Of a stretch of 64,000 nucleotides of DNA, positions 9,435 to 18,408 are shown one piece after another (position 1 is the stretch's first letter; every line of letters starts with the position of its first letter). This stretch comes from an uncultured Winogradskyella sp. (GTDB lineage: Bacteria > Bacteroidota > Bacteroidia > Flavobacteriales > Flavobacteriaceae), in assembly GCA_913055905.1 (NCBI GenBank), contig CAJXLB010000001.1, positions 434,001-498,000 on the forward strand, written 5' to 3'. Under the pieces are notes generated by a model, which saw nothing but the letters and a program-made list of their open reading frames with translations, was not told the origin of the DNA and ran no database searches. Made by a program: the position numbers and the translations under genes.

Positions 9435-10085
9435 TTTTTCTCCAAAGGATAAGTCACCAGCGTCTCCTAGTCCTGGGACAATGTAAGACCTATTATTGAG
9501 CTCTTTATCTATAGCGCCTATCCAGAGGTGTACATTCTGAGGAAGCTGCTCAGAAATGTATGTAACACCAGGCAGGGCTCCAATAATGCTAACGAGATGA
9601 ATCTCTTCTGGCATGCCGTATGGCTCTAAAGCTTTTAAAACCGATATAATGGACTGGCCTGTTGCTAACATGGGATCGGCCAGAATAAGGGTTTTGCCAT
9701 TTAGATTTGGACAGGCAAGGTATTCAACCTTAATCTTAAAGGTGCTTGGTTGGTCCTGATTATGTTTACGATATGCCGAAATGAAAGCGCTATCCGCCCT
9801 ATCAAAATAGTTGAGCAGTCCTATGTGTAACGGTAATCCAGCACGCAAAATGGAACATATCACAATGTTGTTTTGAGGTAACTCTGAGGCGTGGTTACCT
9901 AAAGGAGTGGTAACGACTTTGCGTTCAAAAGCCAAAGATTTGCTCAGTTCATAGCTAAATATTTCGCCAATCCGTTCAATATTTTTTCTAAAGCGCATTC
10001 TATCCTTTTGTATGGAAGCATCTCTAAGTTCAGAGATAAATGTGTTTAGGATAGAAGGTTTTTCAGTGAGGTTGTGAATCTTCAT
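9423..10085 (-). CDS. upp: Uracil phosphoribosyltransferase
   Basis: Pyrimidine salvage enzyme: uracil + PRPP gives UMP + PPi. The PRPP-binding motif is LILADPMLATGQS (about residues 132-144), and the C-terminal IGALPGVTYISEQ and PGLGDAGDLSFG segments make up the uracil-binding end. R-A-G-L-P near residue 82 is also conserved. At 220 residues it is slightly longer than the typical 208, because of extra N-terminal residues. It is convergent with the DUF6427-like gene and divergent from the DUF4254 gene. Confidence 0.96.
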   Translation of the reverse strand: MKIHNLTEKPSILNTFISELRDASIQKDRMRFRKNIERIGEIFSYELSKSLAFERKVVTTPLGNHASELPQNNIVICSILRAGLPLHIGLLNYFDRADSAFISAYRKHNQDQPSTFKIKVEYLACPNLNGKTLILADPMLATGQSIISVLKALEPYGMPEEIHLVSIIGALPGVTYISEQLPQNVHLWIGAIDKELNNRSYIVPGLGDAGDLSFGEKLQQ

Positions 10086-10126
10086 GATAGCGTTTAATAT
10101 AGAGCGCTTAAGTTAATAATTCAAAC

Positions 10127-10134
10127 TATATTTG
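10127..10134 (+). promoter_or_regulatory. Probable -7 element for the DUF4254/heptosyltransferase genes
   Basis: TATATTTG is an exact match to TAnnTTTG and lies 23 bp before the ATG at 10158. No clean -33 TTG was seen at the expected distance. Confidence 0.5.
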
Positions 10135-10157
10135 CATAGATTAAATTTCAATTAAAA

Positions 10158-10766
10158 ATGTTTTCACACAGAGCCAACGAAATATTTCAAGAAGCCATTA
10201 AAACCTACAAAGTTTTAAACACGGTAGATCAACCATTTAAAAACAAATACGATAAGGACAAAGACCTTATCGCTCATTTACTTTACCGCAAATGTTGGAT
10301 TGATACCGTTCAATGGGCCTACGAAGATATTATAAGGGATCCCAATATCGACCCTGTTGCTGCTTTGGAACTTAAGCGTAAAATTGATGCTTCTAATCAA
10401 GACAGAACAGATACTGTAGAATATATAGACAGTTATTTCTTAGACAAGTATAAAGATGTTGAGGTGAAGCCTTATGCTACGGTTAATTCAGAGAGTCCAG
10501 CCTGGGCGATAGATCGTTTGTCCATTTTAGCACTTAAGATTTATCACATGCATTTAGAAACGATAAGAGAAGATGCATCTGAGGCTCACAAGGCCGCTTG
10601 CGAAAAGAAACTTCAGGTCCTTTTAGAACAACGAGAGGATTTAAGCAAAGCCATTGATAAATTGCTAGACGATATCTCTAAAGGGGACAAGTACATGAAG
10701 GTGTATAAGCAAATGAAAATGTACAACGACGAAGAGCTCAACCCTGTTCTAAGAGGAAAAAAATAA
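10158..10766 (+). CDS. DUF4254 domain-containing protein
   Basis: A 202-residue soluble, helical protein that begins MFSHRANEIFQEAIKTY and contains a W-x-x-D/E-pattern helix (CWIDTVQWAYED), matching the Bacteroidota family DUF4254. Members commonly sit directly before a family 9 glycosyltransferase, as here (21-bp gap), which suggests a role in lipopolysaccharide core synthesis. No catalytic residues can be proposed. The charged, helical C-terminus may mediate binding to a partner. Confidence 0.85.
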   Translation: MFSHRANEIFQEAIKTYKVLNTVDQPFKNKYDKDKDLIAHLLYRKCWIDTVQWAYEDIIRDPNIDPVAALELKRKIDASNQDRTDTVEYIDSYFLDKYKDVEVKPYATVNSESPAWAIDRLSILALKIYHMHLETIREDASEAHKAACEKKLQVLLEQREDLSKAIDKLLDDISKGDKYMKVYKQMKMYNDEELNPVLRGKK

Positions 10767-10787
10767 TTTTTAAAATACTTTGAGATT

Positions 10788-11819
10788 ATGCAGAAACCTA
10801 AACATATTTTGGTCTTTAGGTTTTCTGCTATGGGTGATGTTGCCATGACCGTTCCTGCCTTATTGTCTGTGGTCAGGGACAACGAAAATGTAAAATTAAC
10901 GGTTGTTACACGCGCTTTTTTCAAACCTATATTCGTGGATATTCCTAACGTAACCGTATTTACAGTTGATTTCAAAGGCAAGCACAAAGGTGTTGTTGGC
11001 TTGTTTAATCTTTCCAGAGAGCTTTTGAAATTAGAATTTGACGCCATTGCAGACCTCCACAATGTCCTGCGCACCAAATTGCTGAAGCTGTTCCTTTTAA
11101 CTAAAAAGGCCGTAACCATAGACAAAGGTCGCCGAGAGAAAAAAGCGTTGGTGACGGGAAGAGTTTTTGAGCAGCTAAAACACACAACACAAAGGTATGC
11201 AGAGGTGTTTCAAAAGCTAGGTCTGGTTGTTGACCTGTCTAAAGGACTAACATTGCCTAGAGTAGAATTGAATGCTACGTTGAGCACGATTATTAATAAA
11301 AACAATAAGCTTACTATTGGTATAGCACCATTTGCCGCACATAGAGGTAAAATGTATCCGTTAGAATTGATGGAGGAGGTTATAGAAAAGCTTACCAGGG
11401 ATTACAACATTATTTTGTTTGGCGGCGGAAAGGAAGAAACTAAAGCATTAACCACTATTGAAAATAAATATAACAACACCATTTCGGTTGCTGGTAAACT
11501 CAGTTTTAAAGATGAATTGGCCCTTATTTCTAATTTAGACGCTATGGTGTCCATGGATTCAGGAAATGGACATCTAGCAGCTATGTACGGAGTCAAAGTA
11601 ATCTCTATTTGGGGTGTAACGCATCCTTATGCTGGTTTCGCACCATTTAACCAACCAGAGTCTTACATACTTACAGCAGATAGAACAAAATTTCCGCTGA
11701 TTCCAACATCTGTTTACGGCAATAAATATCCCGAAGATTATGAGAACGCTTCGGCTTCCATATCGCCAAAGGAAATTATAAAGTTGATAAATAAGATTTG
11801 TCCAATAGATAGCGTTTAG
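10788..11819 (+). CDS. Glycosyltransferase family 9 (ADP-heptose:LPS heptosyltransferase-like)
   Basis: A GT-B fold enzyme of family 9, which adds heptose or a related sugar to the lipopolysaccharide inner core on the cytoplasmic side. The N-terminal motif ILVFRFSAMGDVAMTVP and the C-terminal donor-site motif MDSGNGHLAAMYG (about residues 254-266), followed by SIWGVTHP, are diagnostic. The 343-residue length is normal. It is probably co-transcribed with the DUF4254 gene. The last 4 bp overlap the end of the opposing reductase gene. Confidence 0.92.
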   Translation: MQKPKHILVFRFSAMGDVAMTVPALLSVVRDNENVKLTVVTRAFFKPIFVDIPNVTVFTVDFKGKHKGVVGLFNLSRELLKLEFDAIADLHNVLRTKLLKLFLLTKKAVTIDKGRREKKALVTGRVFEQLKHTTQRYAEVFQKLGLVVDLSKGLTLPRVELNATLSTIINKNNKLTIGIAPFAAHRGKMYPLELMEEVIEKLTRDYNIILFGGGKEETKALTTIENKYNNTISVAGKLSFKDELALISNLDAMVSMDSGNGHLAAMYGVKVISIWGVTHPYAGFAPFNQPESYILTADRTKFPLIPTSVYGNKYPEDYENASASISPKEIIKLINKICPIDSV

Positions 11820-12880
11820 ACATCGTCGTAATCTACCACAATATGCGATGCGGTTGGTTGTGCCTGGCAGGTGAGTATAAGGCCCTCTGCAACCTCACTA
11901 TCTGTTAAAATATTGTTTTGGCGCATTTTTGCAGTACCTTCTTTTAGGCGAGCAATGCAGCTGCTACAAATCCCGCCCTGACAAGAGTAAGGTGCGTCAA
12001 TATCTTGTTTTAGTGCCGCCTCTAAAATGGTCTGGTCCTGTCCCATCTCAAACTCAAATTCTTCATCATCAACCAAAACTTTTATTGAGGTCCTTCCGTC
12101 GGCAAGATCAGCGCCACTCTCTTGGTCTTTTTCTGTTTGAACTGGAGCGGTGAACAATTCGAATAAGATGTTATTTTCCTTTATTTGATTTTCTAAGAGC
12201 ACCTCTTTAACGGTATGAATCATGGGCTCAGGTCCGCACAGATAAAACTTGTCAATGGTAATACCTTTGTATTTGTTTTTTACAATAAGGTTAACGGTGC
12301 TTTTTTCAATTCTACCAAATAGCGCATCTGGTTCGTTAGATTGACTGTAGATGAAATGGATGTGAATGCGGTTGCCGTATTTTTCTTGAAGCCCCAATAA
12401 CTCTTTGGAAAACATGGTGTCTTGAGGCGTTTTATTTCCATAGACCAATATAAAATTACTGAAAGGTTCATCCTCGAGTAAGGTTTTGGCAATGCTTAGA
12501 ATAGGTGTAATGCCACTTCCGGCAGCGAAGGCTGCTATGGTGCGCGTCTTTTGCGCATTGGCTTCAAAAATAAACCTACCATTGGGAGGTGCCACATCGA
12601 TGGTATCGCCAGCTTTTAATTTCGTATTCGCATAGACAGAAAAGATGCCATTATGAACAGCTTTTACCGCTACACTAAGCGTTCCGCTTTGTTTTGAGGC
12701 ACAGATCGAATAATCGCGCCTAATCTCTTCACCATTGATGGTGGTTCTCAATGTAATGTATTGTCCTGCCTCAAATTTAAAGGCTTCAGACAAATCTTCT
12801 GGCACCTTAAAAGTAATAACAACGGATTTGGCCGTCAATGGTGTTACTGATGCTACGGTTAGCTTATGGAATCGTGACAT
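11816..12880 (-). CDS. PaaE-type FAD/2Fe-2S oxidoreductase
   Basis: A ferredoxin-NADP reductase family protein with a C-terminal plant-type ferredoxin domain. In order: an FAD-binding beta barrel with R-R-D-Y-S-I-C (about residue 55), an NAD(P)-binding domain with AAGSGITPILS (about 120) and C-G-P-E-P-M, then the 2Fe-2S cluster cysteines C300, C305, C308 and C338 (C-x4-C-x2-C-x29-C). This order matches PaaE, the reductase of phenylacetyl-CoA epoxidase. The paaABCD genes are not present here, so this copy may serve another oxygenase or desaturase. The 354-residue length fits. Confidence 0.88.
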   Translation of the reverse strand: MSRFHKLTVASVTPLTAKSVVITFKVPEDLSEAFKFEAGQYITLRTTINGEEIRRDYSICASKQSGTLSVAVKAVHNGIFSVYANTKLKAGDTIDVAPPNGRFIFEANAQKTRTIAAFAAGSGITPILSIAKTLLEDEPFSNFILVYGNKTPQDTMFSKELLGLQEKYGNRIHIHFIYSQSNEPDALFGRIEKSTVNLIVKNKYKGITIDKFYLCGPEPMIHTVKEVLLENQIKENNILFELFTAPVQTEKDQESGADLADGRTSIKVLVDDEEFEFEMGQDQTILEAALKQDIDAPYSCQGGICSSCIARLKEGTAKMRQNNILTDSEVAEGLILTCQAQPTASHIVVDYDDV

Positions 12881-12979
12881 GGCTCTTTGTTTTGTGCAAA
12901 AATAAACAAACTAAGGTCAGGGGAATAGTGATTCTAACCGTTCAAAGAATTAAAATTTTCTTAAAAAGGTGTCAAAACC

Positions 12980-13004
12980 ATACTTAAGTATCTTATGCAT
13001 AAGA
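12980..13004. promoter_or_regulatory. Two abutting perfect palindromes, candidate operator
   Basis: A 12-bp perfect palindrome (12980-12991, centred on TTAA) directly abuts a 14-bp perfect palindrome (12991-13004, containing TTATGCATAA). They end 10 bp before the -7 box of the outer-membrane-protein/PadR transcript. This position would suit a dimeric repressor such as the PadR protein encoded downstream. The assignment to PadR is inference. Confidence 0.4.
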
Positions 13005-13014
13005 AAATTCTGTA

Positions 13015-13022
13015 TATATTTG
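13015..13022 (+). promoter_or_regulatory. Probable -7 element of the OMP-padR unit
   Basis: TATATTTG matches TAnnTTTG exactly, 28 bp before the ATG at 13051. The expected -33 region is occupied by the palindromes at 12980-13004. Confidence 0.55.
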
Positions 13023-13050
13023 TTCTGTCTCATTTAAAAATTTGTTCGCC

Positions 13051-13677
13051 ATGAAAAAGAAAAACTATGTGTCCCTATTAATTGCACTTACACTAACCTT
13101 TTGTGTTCAAGCTCAAGAAGACGAGTCGCCTTCAAAGTTTAATATCATTGGCTATGGCGGCATAGGCTATGGAAAGGTAAAAAACGACGACCAGCCTAAT
13201 TACAACCTTAACAGCAATACGGGTGAAATACTATTGAATTATAATTTTGGCAAGAGAATAGGAATAGCTACTGGAGTTGGGTTTACGGAACTGACTGGAA
13301 CAGGATTCAATGCGCTGGGAAACTTCTATCATGAAAGAACATTAATAAAAATTCCGTTGTTACTTACCATAGATACCAACGTATCTGATAAAATAAGCTT
13401 CTTCACCAATATTGGCTTTTACGGACACACCATTGTTGAAGATGAATATAGATTTCTCAATGCCACACAAAAAGATGTCTTTGATGGATGGAACTTTGGA
13501 CTCCAGTTAAGCGTGGGTCTAATGTTTGAAATTTATGACGGCTTCAGTGCAGGTGTTAATTTCTCAGGACAATCGGATTTTGGCAAATTTGAAACCACTG
13601 CTAACCAAGGGTTCAGTGATGAGCAGCGCATGGACAATCTAAACACTCTGGGTCTTATTTTTATGTTCGATTTGTAA
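13051..13677 (+). CDS. Outer membrane beta-barrel protein (porin-family type)
   Basis: A 208-residue secreted protein. The N-terminus MKKKNYVSLLIALTLTFCVQAQ is a Sec signal peptide; I chose the ATG at 13051 because the upstream TTG at 13042 would only add three residues before it. The mature part shows alternating hydrophobic/polar strands with many Gly, Asn, Tyr and Phe residues and ends in a strand terminating in F-D-L, as expected of a small outer membrane barrel. It precedes the PadR gene by 33 bp, and a short hairpin (arms 13680-13684 and 13692-13696) lies between them. The ligand is unknown. Confidence 0.75.
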   Translation: MKKKNYVSLLIALTLTFCVQAQEDESPSKFNIIGYGGIGYGKVKNDDQPNYNLNSNTGEILLNYNFGKRIGIATGVGFTELTGTGFNALGNFYHERTLIKIPLLLTIDTNVSDKISFFTNIGFYGHTIVEDEYRFLNATQKDVFDGWNFGLQLSVGLMFEIYDGFSAGVNFSGQSDFGKFETTANQGFSDEQRMDNLNTLGLIFMFDL

Positions 13678-13710
13678 AAGCTTCAAAATGGCGAAGCATA
13701 AAAATGCAGC

Positions 13711-14043
13711 ATGAGTAATTCTAAATTATATAAAGGGAGTTTAAATACCATCATTTTAAAGTTGTTAAGTGAAAATGGCAAAATGTACGGTTATGAAATC
13801 ACCCAAAAAGTAAAAGACTTAACTAAAGGGGAATTAAATATTACAGAAGGTGCCTTGTACCCAGCATTGCATAAGTTGGAAGCTGAGGGACTTCTTGATG
13901 TTGAAATCGCCAAAGTAGATAACAGACTACGCAAGTATTATAAACTTACGGAGAGCGGCACCAAGGAAACTGTTAGTAAGCTCCAAGAACTTGCAGAATA
14001 CATTAAGACGATGCAAAATTTAGTAAATCCTAAATTGGCGTAA
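13711..14043 (+). CDS. PadR-family transcriptional regulator
   Basis: A 110-residue winged-helix protein. It carries the PadR core: the L-Y-K-G-S-L start, ILKLLSENGKMYGYEI, LNITEGALYPALHKLEAEGLL (recognition helix, about residues 43-63), and R-K-Y-Y-K-L-T-E-S-G in the wing. It is the short (PadR-s1) form with one C-terminal helix. PadR proteins usually repress an adjacent transporter or membrane gene. Here it sits upstream of three paralogous membrane genes and an ABC transporter, so that set is its probable target. Confidence 0.93.
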   Translation: MSNSKLYKGSLNTIILKLLSENGKMYGYEITQKVKDLTKGELNITEGALYPALHKLEAEGLLDVEIAKVDNRLRKYYKLTESGTKETVSKLQELAEYIKTMQNLVNPKLA

Positions 14044-14059
14044 TTCAAAACTCTATAGT

Positions 14060-14716
14060 TTGAAGAAGTTAACGGAAGAAAATATAAGGTTTATAGACAG
14101 ATATTTAGATAATTCTGACGTGGTTTACGCGGATATAAGAACTGAAATGGTAGATCATGTGGCTTCCGAAATCGAAGAACGCATAAAAAAAGGGGATACT
14201 CGCGATTTTTATTTCATCTTTAAAGATTTTATGTTAGAACATAAGGCTCGTTTGTTAGGCAGCAATAGAAAATTCATAAAACTGGCAGATAAAAAAATTG
14301 CTAAAGCCATTTTTAAGGATTTAGCGAGTGTTAAGGGTATTCTAAGTTTTACTGTGCTATGCATCCTTTTTTATGTTGGCTATAATGTACTTGACTATAA
14401 AACTTTTAAATCAATTTTATATGTTGTGCCGTTAGTAATGCTCCTATTTTTTGGATTGATCTACTGGATTGCTCTCAAGCGTCTTAAATTAAATAGATTT
14501 TCTGCTGTTGAGCGCATTGGGTTTACCTTCATGGTGATTTTTCAGGTGTTCACCTTTGTATTCAATATAACTCGATCGGGTTTAGACCAGTCCAATGTCC
14601 TTTATTTAATTTTAATCATGGGTTTATTTTCGGTGTTAACTCTGTCCCTTTTTAAAGTAACATTTTCAATGGCTAAATTCTATAAAAAAAGGTTCAAAAA
14701 CTTTAATGTATCATGA
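14060..14716 (+). CDS. Four-helix membrane protein, first of three tandem paralogues
   Basis: A 218-residue protein with a soluble N-terminal domain of about 90 residues and four transmembrane helices (about 93-111, 120-140, 150-168, 180-202). The N-domain contains the motif Y-x-D-I-R-x-E-M-V-D-H-V-A-x-E-I-E (D25 to E39), shared with the two following genes. The arrangement recalls the HAAS (DUF1700)-type proteins that accompany PadR regulators, but I could not confirm membership. The start is TTG at 14060, 16 bp after padR. The stop overlaps the next start (ATGA). The function is unknown; context suggests a sensor or accessory of the ABC transporter. Confidence 0.75.
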   Translation: MKKLTEENIRFIDRYLDNSDVVYADIRTEMVDHVASEIEERIKKGDTRDFYFIFKDFMLEHKARLLGSNRKFIKLADKKIAKAIFKDLASVKGILSFTVLCILFYVGYNVLDYKTFKSILYVVPLVMLLFFGLIYWIALKRLKLNRFSAVERIGFTFMVIFQVFTFVFNITRSGLDQSNVLYLILIMGLFSVLTLSLFKVTFSMAKFYKKRFKNFNVS

Positions 14717-15390
14717 CATTATCCAAAAATGAAATTGACTATATCGATGCGTACCTCAAAGAAAACGGCATATCCTATTGGGATATTCGATTAGAAATGA
14801 TAGACCACATTGCTTGTGAGATAGAGAATAAAAAAGGGAGCTACGATTTTGAGAGCGCTTTTATTCATACCTTAGACAAATTGGGATGGACCGGAAATTT
14901 AAAAACTTTAGAGAACCAACGACTAAAATCCATCAATGTTAAGATAAGAAGCGCCTATTTTAAAAATTTCTTAGCTCTGTTTGGGAGTTTAAAAAACATA
15001 GCTGCTATAGGTGTTGGAGTCTACCTCTATTATTTTGTTCTAGAAAATGCATCCTTAAGTTCATTTAATATTATCACCCTTCTTCTATTTGTAGGGCCTA
15101 TTGCTTTTATCACTCTGCATTATGTGGTTGCCAGTTTTAAGATTAAGAAATCAGGCTATTTATTTTATGCTTATTTCTATGTCATATTTGCCATGTTAAT
15201 GACCAATATGTTTTATCAGATTCCAAAACCAGATGGGATAATTGAAGTTTCGCAAACTACAAGGAATACCATTGTCTTTTTTGCAACGATAGCTAATGTA
15301 CTTTTTACCATTGGAGGTATAAAAATTTACCTAAAAACCTTTAAGGAGTACAATGCGATTACAGAAAAACTCAATAAACATAGATCTTGA
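14713..15390 (+). CDS. Four-helix membrane protein, second of three tandem paralogues
   Basis: A 225-residue protein with the same plan as its neighbours: an N-terminal domain with W-x-D-I-R-x-E-M-I-D-H-I-A-x-E-I-E (D24 to E38), then four hydrophobic segments. The start overlaps the upstream stop by ATGA, and its own stop overlaps the TTG start of the third copy (TTGA, 15387-15390), so the three proteins are likely made in step. The tail ends in a basic K-H-R-S sequence. The function is unknown. Confidence 0.75.
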   Translation: MTLSKNEIDYIDAYLKENGISYWDIRLEMIDHIACEIENKKGSYDFESAFIHTLDKLGWTGNLKTLENQRLKSINVKIRSAYFKNFLALFGSLKNIAAIGVGVYLYYFVLENASLSSFNIITLLLFVGPIAFITLHYVVASFKIKKSGYLFYAYFYVIFAMLMTNMFYQIPKPDGIIEVSQTTRNTIVFFATIANVLFTIGGIKIYLKTFKEYNAITEKLNKHRS

Positions 15391-16076
15391 AATTAAGTCA
15401 AGAACACATACAGCAATTGCATGATTTTACAAGAAAACACTATGTAGAATGGTTCGATGTGCAACTGGAGCTAGTAGATCACCTAGCCAATGGAATTGAA
15501 GCACAATGGGAGCAGAACCCTAAATTGTCTTTCGAGGAAGCACTCGAGAAGGAATTTAAGAAGTTTGGCATTTTTGGATTCATGGATGTGGTTTCACAAA
15601 CTGAAAATTCCATGGGCAGAAAGTATAGGCATTTTCTGATTAATGAAGTTAAAGAATGGTTCAAAATCCCACAGATTCTTAGCATAATAGTATTATTCAT
15701 TATGTTCTTTTTGACTTTTAAGTCTCAACTTTCGGAAGTTATCATCTTATCATTTTATGTAATTTTTGGAATATGGATGGCTTACAAATCGTTTGCTTTA
15801 AGACGTCTATTTAAAAAGCGACGCAGCACATCTAAAAAATGGCTCCTTGAGCATATCATCTTTCAGCAAGCTAGTGGTATCCTTTTTATAGCCATCGTTA
15901 ATATTTTCAACATGCTTAACTTAACCAATGGATCTGAAACTTCAATTTATGGTGCGGTTTTTATGTCTTTATTGTTCACCATAGCGGTTATTGTTTCCGT
16001 TGTAAGTTTGCATATATTGCCCAATAAGGCAGACCAACTTCTTAAACAAACGTACCATAGCTATGTAACAAATTGA
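15387..16076 (+). CDS. Four-helix membrane protein, third of three tandem paralogues
   Basis: A 229-residue protein with the most divergent motif of the set: F-x-D-V-Q-L-E-L-V-D-H-L-A-x-G-I-E (D24 to E38). The acidic residues and D31-H32 remain. Four transmembrane helices follow. It starts with TTG at 15387, overlapping the stop of the preceding gene by 4 bp. The next gene, an ABC permease, starts 43 bp downstream. The function is unknown. Confidence 0.73.
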   Translation: MKLSQEHIQQLHDFTRKHYVEWFDVQLELVDHLANGIEAQWEQNPKLSFEEALEKEFKKFGIFGFMDVVSQTENSMGRKYRHFLINEVKEWFKIPQILSIIVLFIMFFLTFKSQLSEVIILSFYVIFGIWMAYKSFALRRLFKKRRSTSKKWLLEHIIFQQASGILFIAIVNIFNMLNLTNGSETSIYGAVFMSLLFTIAVIVSVVSLHILPNKADQLLKQTYHSYVTN

Positions 16077-16119
16077 CTTTTAAAGCTACTAACGCTACAC
16101 AAAAACTAACCAATAAGCT

Positions 16120-17598
16120 ATGATAAAGCATTTTCTAACTTTAGAATGGAAACAATATTTTAGGTCCTCGTACTGGCAAAAGAATTTAGCCTTAAATATT
16201 CTCCTGGTCTTTTTGGCCCTATACTTTATCGTTATTTTCCTCGCCCTGGGATTTGGCTTATTACCCATACTTAAAGAAGTGTATCCAGACCAAGACCCTT
16301 TTGTTGTGGTTAACGGTTTTATGTTTTTCTGGATAATTATTGACTTACTTATGCGATTCTTTTTGCAGAAATTGCCTGTAATGAGTGTAAAGCCACTATT
16401 AACCCTTCCCATTAAGCGATCTACGGTTGTGCACTTTGTTCTGGGTAAGTCGGCCCTTTCTTTTTTTAATTTCTTGCCTTTATTTGCCATTATTCCTTTT
16501 AGCATCATGTTAATGGCAGATGGTAAGCCACCATCCATGGTATTAACCTGGATGTTTGCCCTTATTTTGGTTGTCCTCATAATTAATTTTCTAAACTTCA
16601 TAATAGAAGCCTTTTCAGCCGAGACAGAATTATCGTTTTTACCTTTAATTGCGGTCGTGGGGACCCTTTATGGGTTAGATGCTTTCAATATAATTTCTAT
16701 TTCCTCTTTAATAGGTGACGCCTTTATGGGCATAGCAAATAATCCCATTTTAATTCTAGTACCATTGGGCCTTTTACTGCTATGCTACTGGTTTAATTTT
16801 AAAATATTAAAGGAAAAGTTGTTTTTGGATGCCTCTTTAAAATCAAAAGTAACCGAAGTAAAGGTTGCCGATTTGGCTTGGACCAAACGCTTTGGCGATA
16901 TTGCCCCTTTTATGCAATTAGACCTTAAACTTATATGGAGAAATAAGCGGACCAAATCGTCTGTTTTCATTATGGTCATTGGATTGTTGTATGGCTTGTT
17001 TTTTTATCCACAGGATATTTATAGGGATTTAGTGTGGATTTATCCTTTCATAGGCATTTTTGTAACTGGGATTTTCTTGATCAATTTTGGCCAATTCATT
17101 CCAGCTTGGGATAGTAGTTACTATAAGATGCTTATGAGCCAGAACATTAAATACGAGCAGTATCTTAGGTCAAAATTTATTCTTATGACCCTAAGCGTAG
17201 GCCTTATGTTTATTTTGAGCATCCCTTATGTTTATTTTGGCTGGAAAATCTTAATCGCCCATTTTGCAGCTGCTGTTTACAATATTGGCGTTAATTCCCA
17301 TGTGATGCTTTATGGCGGTTCTTTCAACCGAAAAAAAATAGACCTTAACCAGCGTGCCGCATTCAACTATCAAGGTACAGGTGCCGTGCAGTGGATCATA
17401 GGTATTCCCTTAATGATATTACCAATGGTCATCTTTGCCCTTGCCAATTGGCTCCTTGGCTTTGAGGCAGGTATTGCCATACTTATAGTTTTGGGTATTG
17501 TAGGTATTGTATTTCACAAGAAACTAATGAATCTAATTACACAGCGCTATTTAGACGCTAAATACAAAATGATTGACGCATTTAGTCAAGATAACTAA
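16120..17598 (+). CDS. ABC transporter permease (DUF5687-like)
   Basis: A 492-residue protein with about twelve hydrophobic segments, matching a Bacteroidota permease family (DUF5687, from memory) that is always seen with an ATPase. The opening MIKHFLTLEWKQYFRSSYWQKN is typical of ABC-2 type exporters. The ATPase gene follows after 14 bp. The substrate is unknown; export of a lipid, peptide or antibiotic-like compound is the usual role of ABC-2 exporters under PadR control. Confidence 0.85.
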   Translation: MIKHFLTLEWKQYFRSSYWQKNLALNILLVFLALYFIVIFLALGFGLLPILKEVYPDQDPFVVVNGFMFFWIIIDLLMRFFLQKLPVMSVKPLLTLPIKRSTVVHFVLGKSALSFFNFLPLFAIIPFSIMLMADGKPPSMVLTWMFALILVVLIINFLNFIIEAFSAETELSFLPLIAVVGTLYGLDAFNIISISSLIGDAFMGIANNPILILVPLGLLLLCYWFNFKILKEKLFLDASLKSKVTEVKVADLAWTKRFGDIAPFMQLDLKLIWRNKRTKSSVFIMVIGLLYGLFFYPQDIYRDLVWIYPFIGIFVTGIFLINFGQFIPAWDSSYYKMLMSQNIKYEQYLRSKFILMTLSVGLMFILSIPYVYFGWKILIAHFAAAVYNIGVNSHVMLYGGSFNRKKIDLNQRAAFNYQGTGAVQWIIGIPLMILPMVIFALANWLLGFEAGIAILIVLGIVGIVFHKKLMNLITQRYLDAKYKMIDAFSQDN

Positions 17599-17612
17599 AA
17601 ATAAAACGAACC

Positions 17613-18335
17613 ATGATATACACTAAAGACCTTTCAAAATCCTACAACGGGACTGCCGTTTTAAATATCGAAGAATTAACGATACCAAAAGGACAGAGTT
17701 TTGGATTGGTAGGTAATAATGGCGCTGGAAAGACCACCTACTTCAGCCTGTTATTGGATTTAATTAAGCCTACTACTGGCTATATTACCAATAATGATAT
17801 TGTTGTAAATGAAAGTGAGGATTGGAAACCGTTTACTTCTGCCTTTATCGATGAGAGCTTTCTCATAGGTTACCTTACGCCAGAAGAATACTTTTATTTT
17901 ATTGGCGATTTACGCGGTCAGAACAAGGCAGACGTCGATGCGTTAACGTCGCAGTTCGAAGATTTCTTTAATGGCGAAATCATTGGCAAAAAGAAATACC
18001 TCAGGGACCTTAGTAAAGGAAACCAAAAGAAAGCAGGTATTGTTGCGGCCCTAATAGGTAATCCAGAGGTTATTATTTTGGATGAACCTTTTGCTAACCT
18101 AGATCCAACAACACAAATTCGTTTGAAGCAGATTTTAAAGGACCTAGCTCAAAAACAAGGGGTCACTATTCTGATTTCCAGTCACGATTTAATGCATGTG
18201 ACCGATGTGTGCGAAAGGATTGTGGTTTTAGAAAAAGGCGATGTGGTAAAAGATTTAAAAACGAGCCCAGCCACCTTGAAAGAACTGGAAGCCCATTTTG
18301 CTGGTCGATTGGAGCCTGTGGAAGAGGAAGAATAG
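17613..18335 (+). CDS. ABC transporter ATP-binding protein
   Basis: A 240-residue nucleotide-binding subunit. Walker A is GLVGNNGAGKTTYF (about residues 33-46), the signature motif is the variant LRDLSKGNQKK (LSKGN in place of LSGGQ), Walker B is VIILDEPFANLDP, and the H-loop is SSHDLMHV. The acidic C-terminus ends in a run of Glu. The LSKGN form is common in ABC-2 exporters. It pairs with the preceding permease, which has no other ATPase nearby. Confidence 0.95.
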   Translation: MIYTKDLSKSYNGTAVLNIEELTIPKGQSFGLVGNNGAGKTTYFSLLLDLIKPTTGYITNNDIVVNESEDWKPFTSAFIDESFLIGYLTPEEYFYFIGDLRGQNKADVDALTSQFEDFFNGEIIGKKKYLRDLSKGNQKKAGIVAALIGNPEVIILDEPFANLDPTTQIRLKQILKDLAQKQGVTILISSHDLMHVTDVCERIVVLEKGDVVKDLKTSPATLKELEAHFAGRLEPVEEEE

Positions 18336-18408
18336 GATTTATTGTCTAAGCTGATATTTAAGTTAGTTCCTTTTTTCATCTTTTGCTTATTAGTGTATAG
18401 AAATTAGA

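Noticed and set aside
16095..16601. Long minus-strand frame opposite the DUF5687 permease
   Set aside because: It is antisense to a well-supported gene, has no recognisable domain and is rich in residues expected from reversed hydrophobic codons.
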